Shown here: positions 26,070-34,417 of the stretch, in pieces
How the letters are laid out: the number at the start of each line of letters is the position of its first letter
How positions within the stretch are numbered: position 1 is the first letter of the stretch
Assembly (NCBI GenBank): GCA_020445255.1
Contig: JAGRGY010000026.1
Location: forward strand, 1,100-65,099
DNA length: 64,000 bases
Reading direction: 5' to 3'
Source: Gammaproteobacteria bacterium
GTDB lineage: Bacteria > Pseudomonadota > Gammaproteobacteria > Chromatiales > Chromatiaceae
Position numbers and translations under genes: made by a program
The notes under the pieces: model-generated
Told to the model about the DNA's origin: nothing
Database searches by the model: none
What the model saw: the letters and a program-made list of their open reading frames with translations, nothing else

Positions 26070-27701
26070 ATGATCGCCGTCTATAGCGCGATTCTCGCCC
26101 TGCTGCTGGCGATTGTTCTGGTGCCGGTGCTTGCGCATTGGGCCGGGATTTTCGGGCTTCTGGACAAACCGGGGCCGCGGAAGATTCACCACGAGTCCGT
26201 GCCGCGTGTCGGTGGGATTGCGATCGCAGTCGGCGCACTGGTGGCAGTGGCTGTGTGGATACCCCTGCGTTCGGTCGTCGCGGGTTATTTCGTCGGTGCC
26301 GTGATCATATTCGTGTCGGGGCTGATGGATGACCGGTTCAACCTGGACTATCGACTCAAATTTGTCGGACAGATCGCGGGCGCGCTGGCGTTCGTTTTCC
26401 TCGGCGACTTCGAACTCACACGCGTGCCGTTTGCATCCCATTCGGTCATGCCGGCATGGCTGGGCATTCCTCTGACGGTCGTCGTGCTTGTCGGCATCAC
26501 CAACGCCATCAACCTGTCCGACGGGATGGACGGCCTGGCCGGTGGAATGAGCCTTTTGGCTGCCGGTACGTTGGGTTATCTCGCGTACATCGGGGGTGAC
26601 AAAGCCGCGGCCATTCTCGCCCTGTGCCTGGTCGGCGCGATTCTCGGCTTTCTTCGCTACAACACGCATCCTGCGCGCGTGTTCATGGGCGACTCGGGTA
26701 GCCAGTTCCTGGGTTTCAGCGTGGCGGCGCTCGGGTTGATCCTGATAGAGCGCAGCGACACCTTGGTAAGCCCACTGGTTCCCGTGCTGGTATTGGGGCT
26801 TCCGATAACCGACACGGCCCAAGTGATGATCCGACGTGTATTGGCAGGCGGTTCGCCTTTCGTGCCGGATCGCAGGCATCTTCATCATCGCTTGCTGGAC
26901 GTGGGTCTGAGCCAGCAAGGGGCCGTGCTGATCGTCTACCTGCTGCAGGGCGCACTGGTCTGGATCGCGTGGAGACTGAGGTACGAGCATGATGCCGTCG
27001 TGTTCGCGGTCTTCGTGCTGTTTGTGGCATTGCTCATGACGGGCATAGCATTCTGGGAAAAGTCTTTTGCAGCGGGCCGCATCCAGTCGCGTCGGTGGAC
27101 CTTGGTCGAACCGCTTGTCGCGTATCTGCGCAGATCACGTCTCTTAAGTCGGTTGGGGTTTTGGGGGGTCCTTTATGGCGTCTCTGTCCTGTTCATCGTC
27201 GTCGCCGTGTTGGCGGCCGATGTCAGCGCCGACATCGGGTGGCTCGCTCTATTGCTGTTCGGGATGCTGTTGTCGACCCACCTGCCGCAGAAGTTGCTGT
27301 CGCCGCTCGCGTTGGAACGGGTTGCCACATTTACGACCTCGGTCTTGACCATCTACCTGGCCGAATCGTCCGGGCTGGGCCGCATTGGCGACCTGGCATG
27401 GTTTCACGGATACCTGGTGTTGATTCTGTTGTGCATAGGACTCTGGCTGCGTTTTGGGGGCACCCGGGGTTTTCAGCTGAATGCGCTGGATCTGTTGATT
27501 GTGCTGGTCGTGGCCATCTTACCCAACATGCCAGTGGTCCGGGAGTCGGATCTCGCGCCGATGGTCTTGGAGAGTCTGTTGTTGTTCTATGCGTGCGAGC
27601 TGATTCTCAACGAATCAAATGACAGGCGCCGGGTGTTACGGCTGTCGACACTACTGGCGCTGGCGATTCTCATGGTGCGGGCGGTCGCAATTGCTGCATG
27701 A
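26070..27701 (+). CDS. WecA/MraY-like polyprenyl-phosphate sugar-1-phosphate transferase with C-terminal membrane extension
   Basis: 543 residues. The first ~330 are a WecA-type enzyme: FGLLDKPGPRKIHHESVPRV then GGIA, the Asp pair in SGLMDDRFNLD, NAINLSDGMDGLAGG, FMGDSGSQFLGF and the His-rich loop DRRHLHHRLLD. It transfers HexNAc-1-P to undecaprenyl phosphate. The last ~200 residues add five or six further hydrophobic segments without a recognised domain; such long forms occur in exosortase EPS loci. It would act before the GT26 enzyme at 13695. It lies 63 bases before prsT. Confidence 0.9.
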   Translation: MIAVYSAILALLLAIVLVPVLAHWAGIFGLLDKPGPRKIHHESVPRVGGIAIAVGALVAVAVWIPLRSVVAGYFVGAVIIFVSGLMDDRFNLDYRLKFVGQIAGALAFVFLGDFELTRVPFASHSVMPAWLGIPLTVVVLVGITNAINLSDGMDGLAGGMSLLAAGTLGYLAYIGGDKAAAILALCLVGAILGFLRYNTHPARVFMGDSGSQFLGFSVAALGLILIERSDTLVSPLVPVLVLGLPITDTAQVMIRRVLAGGSPFVPDRRHLHHRLLDVGLSQQGAVLIVYLLQGALVWIAWRLRYEHDAVVFAVFVLFVALLMTGIAFWEKSFAAGRIQSRRWTLVEPLVAYLRRSRLLSRLGFWGVLYGVSVLFIVVAVLAADVSADIGWLALLLFGMLLSTHLPQKLLSPLALERVATFTTSVLTIYLAESSGLGRIGDLAWFHGYLVLILLCIGLWLRFGGTRGFQLNALDLLIVLVVAILPNMPVVRESDLAPMVLESLLLFYACELILNESNDRRRVLRLSTLLALAILMVRAVAIAA

Positions 27702-27763
27702 TTGCTGCTGCCGCACAATAGGCAAGGAAAAGGTGATGACCCCGGGGCTGAATCGAGTTTGAG

Positions 27764-30169
27764 ATGATGAAATCGAAGTTTGGTGAATTTTTGTCTGTCG
27801 TCGTGCTTTCGATCGGCATAGCTTTCGTTCTTGCCGCCTGTGAAGGACAGGGCTCACGGGACGCCTATGTTGCCAAAGGCAAGGCGCTCTTCGAAGCAGG
27901 AGATCTGGCGCGCGCGCGCCTGGAGCTCAAGAATGCCCTCCAGATCGACGACAAGTTTGCCGATGCGTGGTTGCTGATGGGGCGCGTGGAAGAACGAAGC
28001 GGCGACCTGGGTAGAGCCTATGGCGATTACTCCAAGGCGGTCGAGCTCGCACCGGACCTGGTGGATGCCCGGGTCAAAAGGGCGACGATCCTGCTCGCCG
28101 CCAAGCAGTTGGACAAGGCGGAGGAAGACATTACAGCCGCGCTCGCGAAAGCCCCAGGCCAAGCTGATGCGTTGGCGCTGCGTGCCTCGCTCGAGTTTCG
28201 CCGCGACAACAAAGATGCGGCAGAGAAAGACGCCAGGAGGGTGCTCGAAATCGACCCGGGCCATTCCGGTGCCGGCGCCATCTTGGCGACCTTGCAGATC
28301 GCAAACAAGCAATATGCCGAAGCCGAGGGAACCCTGCAGGCGGCAATTGGTGCGAACCCGGACAAGGCCGGTCTGCGCATGTTGCTCGCCAAGGTATACG
28401 AGTCGCAGGGCAACTCGGTACGCCTCGTCGAGGTACTGCACTCGCTCATTGCAGACTTCCCCGATGAATTTACGTACCGTCTGGCGTTCGCCAAATATCT
28501 GGTCGGTCAGCAGCGCCAGGAGGAGGCCGAAGACGTCCTGAGGAAGGCAGTTGAGGCCGCGCCAGACGAAACGACCAGGCAGCGGGCCCTCGTCGAACTT
28601 GTCATGCGGATCCGGGGTATGGAGGCGGCCAGGACGGAACTGGCTGCGATGACCGCTCGCCAACCCAATGCGATTGGGCTGAAGTTCATCGAGGCCGACC
28701 TGCTCCAGGCCGGAAACGAAGCAGAGGCCGTCGAAAAGACTTACCGCGACATCATCGAACTTTCGGGCGGCACTGGCCCGGATGCGATCAAGGCACGCAA
28801 TGCATTGGCGCAGCGGCTGATCAAGGAAAAGCGGAACGACGAAGCGGCAGCACTGATCGACGCCGTGTTGGCGGAATCGTCACGTGAGCCCGACGCCTTG
28901 CAGCTCAGGGCTGTGTTGGCGCTGCAGAAGAAAGATCCGGCGCAGGCTGTCGCCGATCTGCGTTCGGTGCTGCGCGACTATCCCGAACGCGTGGCGGCGG
29001 TCCGGTTGCTGGGTCAGGCGCACGCCATGCAGCAGGAATACGCGCTCGCGCAGGACGCGCTGGAAAAGGCAATCGCCATGCAGCCGGACGAGCAGACGGC
29101 CTATCTTTTGCTGGCTGAAGTCCAATCGCGCACAGGCGATCTGGACGGTGCGCAGGCGACGATGGAGCGGCTGCTTGAAAAGGTGCCTGAAAGTGCTGTG
29201 GCACAACAGGTAATCGCCAAGATCCAGATGTCGGAAAGGGATTGGGTGGGGCTCGCGGAACGCGGCAACAAGATCAAGGCCCAGAATCCCGATCACCCGC
29301 TTGGCTACTATCTCGAGGGGCTTGCGATGCAACAGCAGGGCAAGCACGCCGAAGCTATTGTGTTGTTCGACCAGGCGTTGGAACGCAAGGCCGACGCGCT
29401 CGAACCCCTGATCGCGTCTGTGCGCAGCCAACTTGCGTTGGGACAGGCTGCACAGGCGCAGGAGCGCTTGGAGGGCTTTCTCAAGGACAAGCCGGATAAC
29501 CTCGTGGCATTGACGATCCTCGGCGACATTTACCTCGCCGGCGGTTCGATCGAAAAGGCCATGCGGGTATTGAATGACGCCGTGCGCTATCACCCGGCAT
29601 CGCCTCGAGCCTACCTGCGCCTGGCGCAGGTTCAGCTTGGGAAGGGGGATCGTGCCGGGGCCCGTAAGACCCTGGAAAAAGGGGTTGGCGCCACGGACAG
29701 CAATGCCCTGTTGGCAATGGAGCTGGCCAACCTCGTCGCGGCAATGGGTGACCGCGAAGCGGCAATCAAGCTGTACGACGACGTGATCACGAGAAACCCT
29801 GAGGCGCTCGGTCCGGTAAACAACCTGGCGATGCTGCTTGCGACCGATTCTGCGAACCAGTCTGAACTCGATCGGGCGTTGGAACTCACTGCGCGTCTGA
29901 AGGATTCGAATCTGCCGGCATTTCTGGATACCGTCGGCTGGGTGCATTACCTGCGCGGCGAATACGACCTGGCGTTGCCCTTCCTGGAAAAGGCAGTGAC
30001 CGGTACCCCCGACTCGCCGGAACTGCACTATCACGTCGGCATGACGTACGCAAAACTCGGCCGGGTGGATGATTCCCGCGAACATCTCGCCGTTGCCGCG
30101 TCGGCGCAGAACTTCCCGCTGCGCGAAGAGGCGCAACGAACATTGACGACGATGGGGTCGGGCGGCTGA
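27764..30169 (+). CDS. prsT: PEP-CTERM-system TPR lipoprotein PrsT
   Basis: 801 residues. The N-terminus has a lipoprotein signal with lipobox VLAAC (Cys at about 26), and the rest is almost wholly tetratricopeptide repeats, e.g. ARLELKNALQIDDKFADAWL and AYLRLAQVQLGKGDRAGARK. The length and the arrangement match the TPR lipoprotein (PEP_TPR_lipo family) found with exosortase EPS loci. It may be an assembly or scaffold protein for export, in the periplasm at a membrane face. Tandem ATG codons at 27764 and 27767. Confidence 0.92.
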   Translation: MMKSKFGEFLSVVVLSIGIAFVLAACEGQGSRDAYVAKGKALFEAGDLARARLELKNALQIDDKFADAWLLMGRVEERSGDLGRAYGDYSKAVELAPDLVDARVKRATILLAAKQLDKAEEDITAALAKAPGQADALALRASLEFRRDNKDAAEKDARRVLEIDPGHSGAGAILATLQIANKQYAEAEGTLQAAIGANPDKAGLRMLLAKVYESQGNSVRLVEVLHSLIADFPDEFTYRLAFAKYLVGQQRQEEAEDVLRKAVEAAPDETTRQRALVELVMRIRGMEAARTELAAMTARQPNAIGLKFIEADLLQAGNEAEAVEKTYRDIIELSGGTGPDAIKARNALAQRLIKEKRNDEAAALIDAVLAESSREPDALQLRAVLALQKKDPAQAVADLRSVLRDYPERVAAVRLLGQAHAMQQEYALAQDALEKAIAMQPDEQTAYLLLAEVQSRTGDLDGAQATMERLLEKVPESAVAQQVIAKIQMSERDWVGLAERGNKIKAQNPDHPLGYYLEGLAMQQQGKHAEAIVLFDQALERKADALEPLIASVRSQLALGQAAQAQERLEGFLKDKPDNLVALTILGDIYLAGGSIEKAMRVLNDAVRYHPASPRAYLRLAQVQLGKGDRAGARKTLEKGVGATDSNALLAMELANLVAAMGDREAAIKLYDDVITRNPEALGPVNNLAMLLATDSANQSELDRALELTARLKDSNLPAFLDTVGWVHYLRGEYDLALPFLEKAVTGTPDSPELHYHVGMTYAKLGRVDDSREHLAVAASAQNFPLREEAQRTLTTMGSGG

Positions 30170-30490
30170 CCAGGTAGCGGTCTGCTGAAACAGGTTTGGC
30201 GGCTTGCGATTCGCCAATCGGTTGGGACGATTTGCCGCGGGGTACCATGGAGAAGTGAAGTGGTGCCTCGCACTGACGGAAAATTTTACACTCGCTAGCA
30301 AGTGGTTTTTGTAAACTATTGTATTTTAATCGGTTTTTTTGAGGGCTTGGTTTTTGCTTACTCAGACCGGGGGCTGGTGTTTGTCCAGGTGTGAGTAATG
30401 TTAAGTGAGTCGCAACTTTACACCTAGATTGCGACAAGACTCATTGCTGTTCCAATCAACGCAATCGAAATTGCGATCCAGGAGGAAAGC
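30170..30490 (+). promoter_or_regulatory. Long AT-rich leader of the second VPLPA-CTERM gene
   Basis: 320 bases, distinctly AT-rich at 30285-30355 (runs such as TTGTAAACTATTGTATTTTAAT), likely the promoter area. A hairpin at 30409-30435 pairs GTCGCAA with TTGCGAC around a 13-base loop, within the expected 5' leader. No sigma-54 site with GG-N10-GC spacing was found. Confidence 0.4.
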
Positions 30491-31216
30491 ATGTCGGGGA
30501 ATTGGGTGCGTCGGGGTCTGCTGGCGGCCTTGTTGACCGTCGGCTATGTGGGAACTACTGCTGCTGCGGTCGTCGAATACACCGGGCAGACCGTCAAATA
30601 CGTCTTCGATACCGGTGGCAGCTCGATCGATGACTATCTGGATCTCTATGCCAGTGCACACGTGCTGCCCGGAACGGATACGCTGCGGTTGACGCCCGAC
30701 GGCTGGATCGCCCTGGCTACGTTCGGTGCCTCGGGCAATTCAATAGACTTCAGCAACGATACGCTCACCTTCAGCGTCGTCTCGTTGGACAGCAACACGG
30801 CGATCGAATCGGTGTCGCTTTCCGGGGGCGGTGACTACTATCGGGTCGGTGGGTTTGTCGGCGTGGGTGGCGAGTTGCGCGTGAATTCTACCGATGTGGC
30901 CGGAATTACCGCCGGTGATTTCTCGACCAGTTCCACGATCGACAATCTTGTAACGACCCAATGGTTCGAACAGGCGAGCCTTGGCGGCTACAACGATGCG
31001 TCGTTGGTGGTCACGGTGGAAAACCTGCTTTCGGCTGGAATTGTCGACTTCGTTAACGGTGAAGTCGTGACGACGGGCATACTTGCCTTCATCGAGAAGA
31101 AGTTCGTGGATATCTCTGTCGGGACGACGACCGTGCCGATCCCGGCCGGGGCGCTGCTGATGGCGTCAGCGGTCGCAGGCCTCGGATTCGTACGTCGACG
31201 CCGCCGCGACGCGTAA
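30491..31216 (+). CDS. VPLPA-CTERM sorting-domain protein (second)
   Basis: A 241-residue secreted protein. An AGGAGG site seven bases before the ATG makes the start firm. The signal peptide ends TTAAA. The mature part is Ser/Gly/Asp/Val-rich with no recognised domain. The C-terminal tag is VPIPAGALLMASAVAGLGFV followed by RRRRRDA: the VPLPA-like motif, helix and basic tail. It is a probable XrtD substrate, released into or anchored in the extracellular matrix. It closes the EPS locus after prsT. Confidence 0.88.
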   Translation: MSGNWVRRGLLAALLTVGYVGTTAAAVVEYTGQTVKYVFDTGGSSIDDYLDLYASAHVLPGTDTLRLTPDGWIALATFGASGNSIDFSNDTLTFSVVSLDSNTAIESVSLSGGGDYYRVGGFVGVGGELRVNSTDVAGITAGDFSTSSTIDNLVTTQWFEQASLGGYNDASLVVTVENLLSAGIVDFVNGEVVTTGILAFIEKKFVDISVGTTTVPIPAGALLMASAVAGLGFVRRRRRDA

Positions 31217-31257
31217 CATCGACGTAGTCGCCCTTTCAGAGACAGTTCGTTTGAACG

Positions 31258-31281
31258 AGGCCATGCCACCGTGCATGGCCT
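31258..31281 (+). terminator. Bidirectional terminator hairpin
   Basis: AGGCCATGC pairs perfectly with GCATGGCCT around CACCGT. It lies between the convergent VPLPA-CTERM and TlpA-like genes. The following TGTCGTCT is only moderately T-rich. Confidence 0.65.
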
Positions 31282-31338
31282 TGTCGTCTCTGCCGCCGCC
31301 AGATCCGGAATGTCTCTTCGCCCTGGTCGGTCCCGGAC

Positions 31339-31908
31339 TCATTTCCCGCTCGCCTGCTGCGGTCCGACTGCGCCTCTCGACAGCGAGCGAATCGCTTCGA
31401 TCACATCGGCATCGTTCCAGTCGACGGTGCCGATCACGGCGAACCTCACGTTGCCTTCCGGATCGACCAGGTAGCTCGTTGGCAGCACCTGCACACCCCA
31501 GCGCTCGAATTCCCGGCTGTCCCGGTCGAGCAGGACCGGAAAATCCATATGCAGCTGGTGCGCAATCGTCTGCACGCGGCGGTCGGCTTCGCCGACATTG
31601 ATCCCGAGAACCAGGAACGACTCGTCCTGCAGCGTCTGCTGCAGGCGGACGAGATCCGGCATCTCGCGGATGCAGGGCGTACACCAGCTTGCCCAGAAGT
31701 TGACGAGTATCGTCTGTCCGTGGAATTCGCCGAGCGTGCGCGTGCGGCCGTCGAGATCCGGCAGATCGATTTCGGCACGCAGTCCCGGCGGCAGCGCCTG
31801 CAGTTGCCCGGCAGCCAGCGCGCTGGCGAACGGCATCGACATGGCCAGGGCCAAGGCCAGGATCCACGATGCAGGAATCCTACTGCTGGTTCTGCGCGCG
31901 TCGCTCAT
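31339..31908 (-). CDS. TlpA-like thiol:disulfide redoxin, exported
   Basis: 189 residues. A signal/anchor (WILALALAMSMPFASALAA) is followed by an AhpC/TSA-thioredoxin fold with active site FWASWCTPCIREMP (Cys-Thr-Pro-Cys, about residue 90) and cis-Pro in VQVLPTSYLVDPEG. It would reduce or transfer disulfides in the periplasm. ATG 31908 is chosen since the longer frame (to 32091) lacks signal-peptide character. It converges with the EPS locus end. Confidence 0.88.
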   Translation of the reverse strand: MSDARRTSSRIPASWILALALAMSMPFASALAAGQLQALPPGLRAEIDLPDLDGRTRTLGEFHGQTILVNFWASWCTPCIREMPDLVRLQQTLQDESFLVLGINVGEADRRVQTIAHQLHMDFPVLLDRDSREFERWGVQVLPTSYLVDPEGNVRFAVIGTVDWNDADVIEAIRSLSRGAVGPQQASGK

Positions 31909-32261
31909 GTCGGCCCACTCTGTTTGCAGGATCTGCACCCCTGATCTTTTTATCTTAGCGCGCGCCGGCCGCGCGAAGCCGCTGCATGAAGGGTTTTGGA
32001 GTCTCACCGTCGCCGTTCGTCGATCGACGTCCAGAGGCCGCCAATGGCGCCGGGCGTGCGAATGGCCCCGTGCGCGGTCGCTTGCGTCCAATGTGCGCCT
32101 GTGGAACGAGGTGGATAGTTCCTGCGACGCCGCCTGCCGGTCTGGCCGGCTTCCTTCCGCGGACCGATTCGCGCAGAATTGCGCGACGGATCGATGCCCT
32201 CGCTGTCGCGTCCTGCTTCACGGCGGGCGTCGGCGCCCGACAACAATGATGGAACCTCCGA
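31909..32261. other. 353-base divergent intergenic region, nothing recognised
   Basis: It lies between the TlpA-like gene and the APS kinase gene. Open frames here are antisense or extensions without family similarity. It must hold promoters for both directions, but no motif is clear. Confidence 0.4.
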
Positions 32262-33983
32262 ATGTTCAAACGAGTTGATTACCACGGTGGCGAGACGCCT
32301 CCTTCGCTGGTGGTGGCGCCCGAGCGCGCCGAGGACGTGAAATCGGCGGCGGCCGGGGTGGCGTCGCTCACATTGAACCAGCGCCAGTTGTGTGACCTGG
32401 AACTGCTGATGAGCGGTGCCTTCGCACCACTGTCCGGCTTCATGAACCAAGAGACCTACGATTCGGTCGTCGAGCGCCTGGGCCTGCCCGACGGCACGCT
32501 GTGGACGATACCGATCGTGCTCGACGTGACCGAGGCGTTCGCCGAGAAGTTGCAGCCGGGCGCACAGATCGCCTTGCGTGATACCGAGGGATTCATGCTG
32601 GCGATGTTGGATGTGTCGGACGTCTGGCATCCCGACAGGACCCGCGAGGCCGAGTTGGTGTACGGCACGTCCGACGCCGGCCATCCCGGTGTGCGCTACC
32701 TGAACGAGACGGTCAATCCGGTCTACGTCGGCGGGCGTGTGCAGGGCGTCGAACCGCCGGCCCATTACGACTTCATGGGGTTGTGGGATACCCCCGCCGG
32801 CATGCGTGCCGCGTTCGAGAACCTGGGGTGGCGGCGCGTGGTGGCGTTTCAGACCAACAAGGTGGTGCACCGTCTGCAGCGCGAGGTGGCGGTCAACGTC
32901 GCGCGCTCGCTGCAGGCCAACCTGCTGCTGCATCCGGCAGTCGGCAGCCATATGCCGGGCGATCTGCAGGTCTATGCACGTGTGCATTGCTACAAGGCGG
33001 TGCGGCGCTACTTCCCGGAGGGTCTTATGCGGCTGTCGCTGCTGCCACTCGCATCGCGTGTGGCTGGACCGCGCGAGGCACTGTGGCATGCGATCGTGCA
33101 CCAGAACTATGGCTGCACCGATTTCATCGTCGGCCCCAAGCACGCGAATCCGCCGCCGCGGCCCGATGGCTCCCGCTTTTACGACGCCGACGACTCGCGC
33201 GCGCTGATCGATGCGCACAGCGCTCGACTGCAGATCAATGTCGTGCACAGCGAACCGCACGGTTATGTCGCTGCGGAAAATGCGTTCATGCCCGTCGCGC
33301 AGGCACGCGAGCAGGGACAGGAGGTGCTGCAGTACACGGATTCGCAGCTCAGGCGCGACCTGGTCGCCGGCAAGAATCCGCCGGGCTGGTTCTCCTATCC
33401 CGAGGTGTACGAAGAGCTGCGGCACGTGTATCCGCCGCGCAGCCGGCAGGGGTTCACGCTGTTCTTCACCGGACTGTCCGGGTCGGGCAAGTCGACGCTG
33501 GCGAAGATCCTCTACGGCAAGCTCGTCGAAGGCGGGCGGCGCCCCGTCACGCTCCTCGACGGTGATGTCGTGCGCCAGAATCTGTCGAGCGAGCTGGGTT
33601 TCTCGCGTGCCCACCGGGACCTGAACATCCGCCGCATCGGTTTCGTCGCCAACGAGATCACCAAGAACGGGGGGATCGCCATCTGCGCACCGATCGCCCC
33701 GTACCGCCAGACCCGGCGTTTCGTCCGGGAATCGATCGAGCAGCATGGCGGCTTCGTCGAAATCCATGTCGCGACACCACTGGCCGAATGTGAGAGCCGG
33801 GACAGGAAAGGGCTGTATGCCAAGGCGCGCCAGGGACTGATTCCCGAGTTCACCGGGATCAGCGACCCCTACGAGGAGCCGGAAAACGCCGAGCTGGTGA
33901 TCGACACGTCGGACATGTCACCGATGGAATCGGCGCAGGTGGCCTTCCTGTATCTGCTCAAAGAGGGCTACATCGAAACCTGA
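32262..33983 (+). CDS. cysC: Two-domain APS kinase with degenerate ATP-sulfurylase-like domain
   Basis: 573 residues. Residues ~1-385 are ATP-sulfurylase-like, and ~395-573 are APS kinase with an intact P-loop FFTGLSGSGKSTLAK, LLDGDVVRQNLSSELGFS and the kinase lid region GLYAKARQGLIPEFTG. In the sulfurylase part, the substrate motif usually QTRNPxHRxH reads QTNKVVHRLQ, and GRDHAGPG reads GPKHANPPP. In Thiobacillus denitrificans a two-domain homolog with altered motifs is known to be an APS kinase without sulfurylase activity, so this enzyme probably makes PAPS from APS only. PAPS is the donor for the sulfotransferases at 11908 and 12993. Confidence 0.85.
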   Translation: MFKRVDYHGGETPPSLVVAPERAEDVKSAAAGVASLTLNQRQLCDLELLMSGAFAPLSGFMNQETYDSVVERLGLPDGTLWTIPIVLDVTEAFAEKLQPGAQIALRDTEGFMLAMLDVSDVWHPDRTREAELVYGTSDAGHPGVRYLNETVNPVYVGGRVQGVEPPAHYDFMGLWDTPAGMRAAFENLGWRRVVAFQTNKVVHRLQREVAVNVARSLQANLLLHPAVGSHMPGDLQVYARVHCYKAVRRYFPEGLMRLSLLPLASRVAGPREALWHAIVHQNYGCTDFIVGPKHANPPPRPDGSRFYDADDSRALIDAHSARLQINVVHSEPHGYVAAENAFMPVAQAREQGQEVLQYTDSQLRRDLVAGKNPPGWFSYPEVYEELRHVYPPRSRQGFTLFFTGLSGSGKSTLAKILYGKLVEGGRRPVTLLDGDVVRQNLSSELGFSRAHRDLNIRRIGFVANEITKNGGIAICAPIAPYRQTRRFVRESIEQHGGFVEIHVATPLAECESRDRKGLYAKARQGLIPEFTGISDPYEEPENAELVIDTSDMSPMESAQVAFLYLLKEGYIET

Positions 33984-34083
33984 CCGCCGGCGCTGCATGC
34001 GCCGGTCCGGTGGGCGGTCTGCCGACGCTGCGCGAAGGGTTGTGCCTGCTGCGGGACGGCGTCGTGTGTCGGGCAAAAAACTG

Positions 34084-34104
34084 AAGCCGGCATATAGCCG
34101 GCTT
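34084..34104 (-). terminator. Hairpin with A-run on the plus side (minus-strand terminator shape)
   Basis: AAGCCGGC pairs with GCCGGCTT across ATATA. On the minus strand it is followed within three bases by TTTTTT. No minus-strand gene lies close to its right, so its role is unclear; as a plus-strand structure it could end the APS kinase transcript. Confidence 0.45.
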
Positions 34105-34182
34105 GCAATGGCCCCGAGGGGTGTCCCTGCTTACTTTGTTGTTGTTTCTTGTTGTTGTTATCCGTATCTGTGCATCAATTGG

Positions 34183-34204
34183 GCCATATCGAAATATGGC
34201 TTTT
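34183..34204 (+). terminator. Weak terminator between APS kinase and pntAA
   Basis: GCCATAT pairs with ATATGGC around CGAA and is followed by TTTT. The stem is AT-rich. The flanking 34130-34160 is a low-complexity GTT-type repeat. The rest of 33984-34417 holds no recognised gene. Confidence 0.5.
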
Positions 34205-34417
34205 GAAACATGTAGTTATGTAATGACTGTCGCATTACCCGTCACGCTCGTGTAAAGGACGCTGACAGGGTTTCGGATTAAGCGCGACGGCTGAACCGTC
34301 CTCATCCCGGCCAGCGAATACGTCCCGATACCGCATGGGTATCCGTTTTGACCCCCGTTGGCTGTTCGGCCGATAATGCCGGGCTGTTTCAACATGGTGC
34401 AGACCCAAAAAACGCCA

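Noticed and set aside
33100-33180. Reading the protein at 32262 as a normal bifunctional sulfurylase/kinase
   Set aside because: Both substrate-binding motifs of the sulfurylase half are altered.
32004-33767. 587-residue minus-strand ORF
   Set aside because: Antisense shadow of the APS kinase gene.
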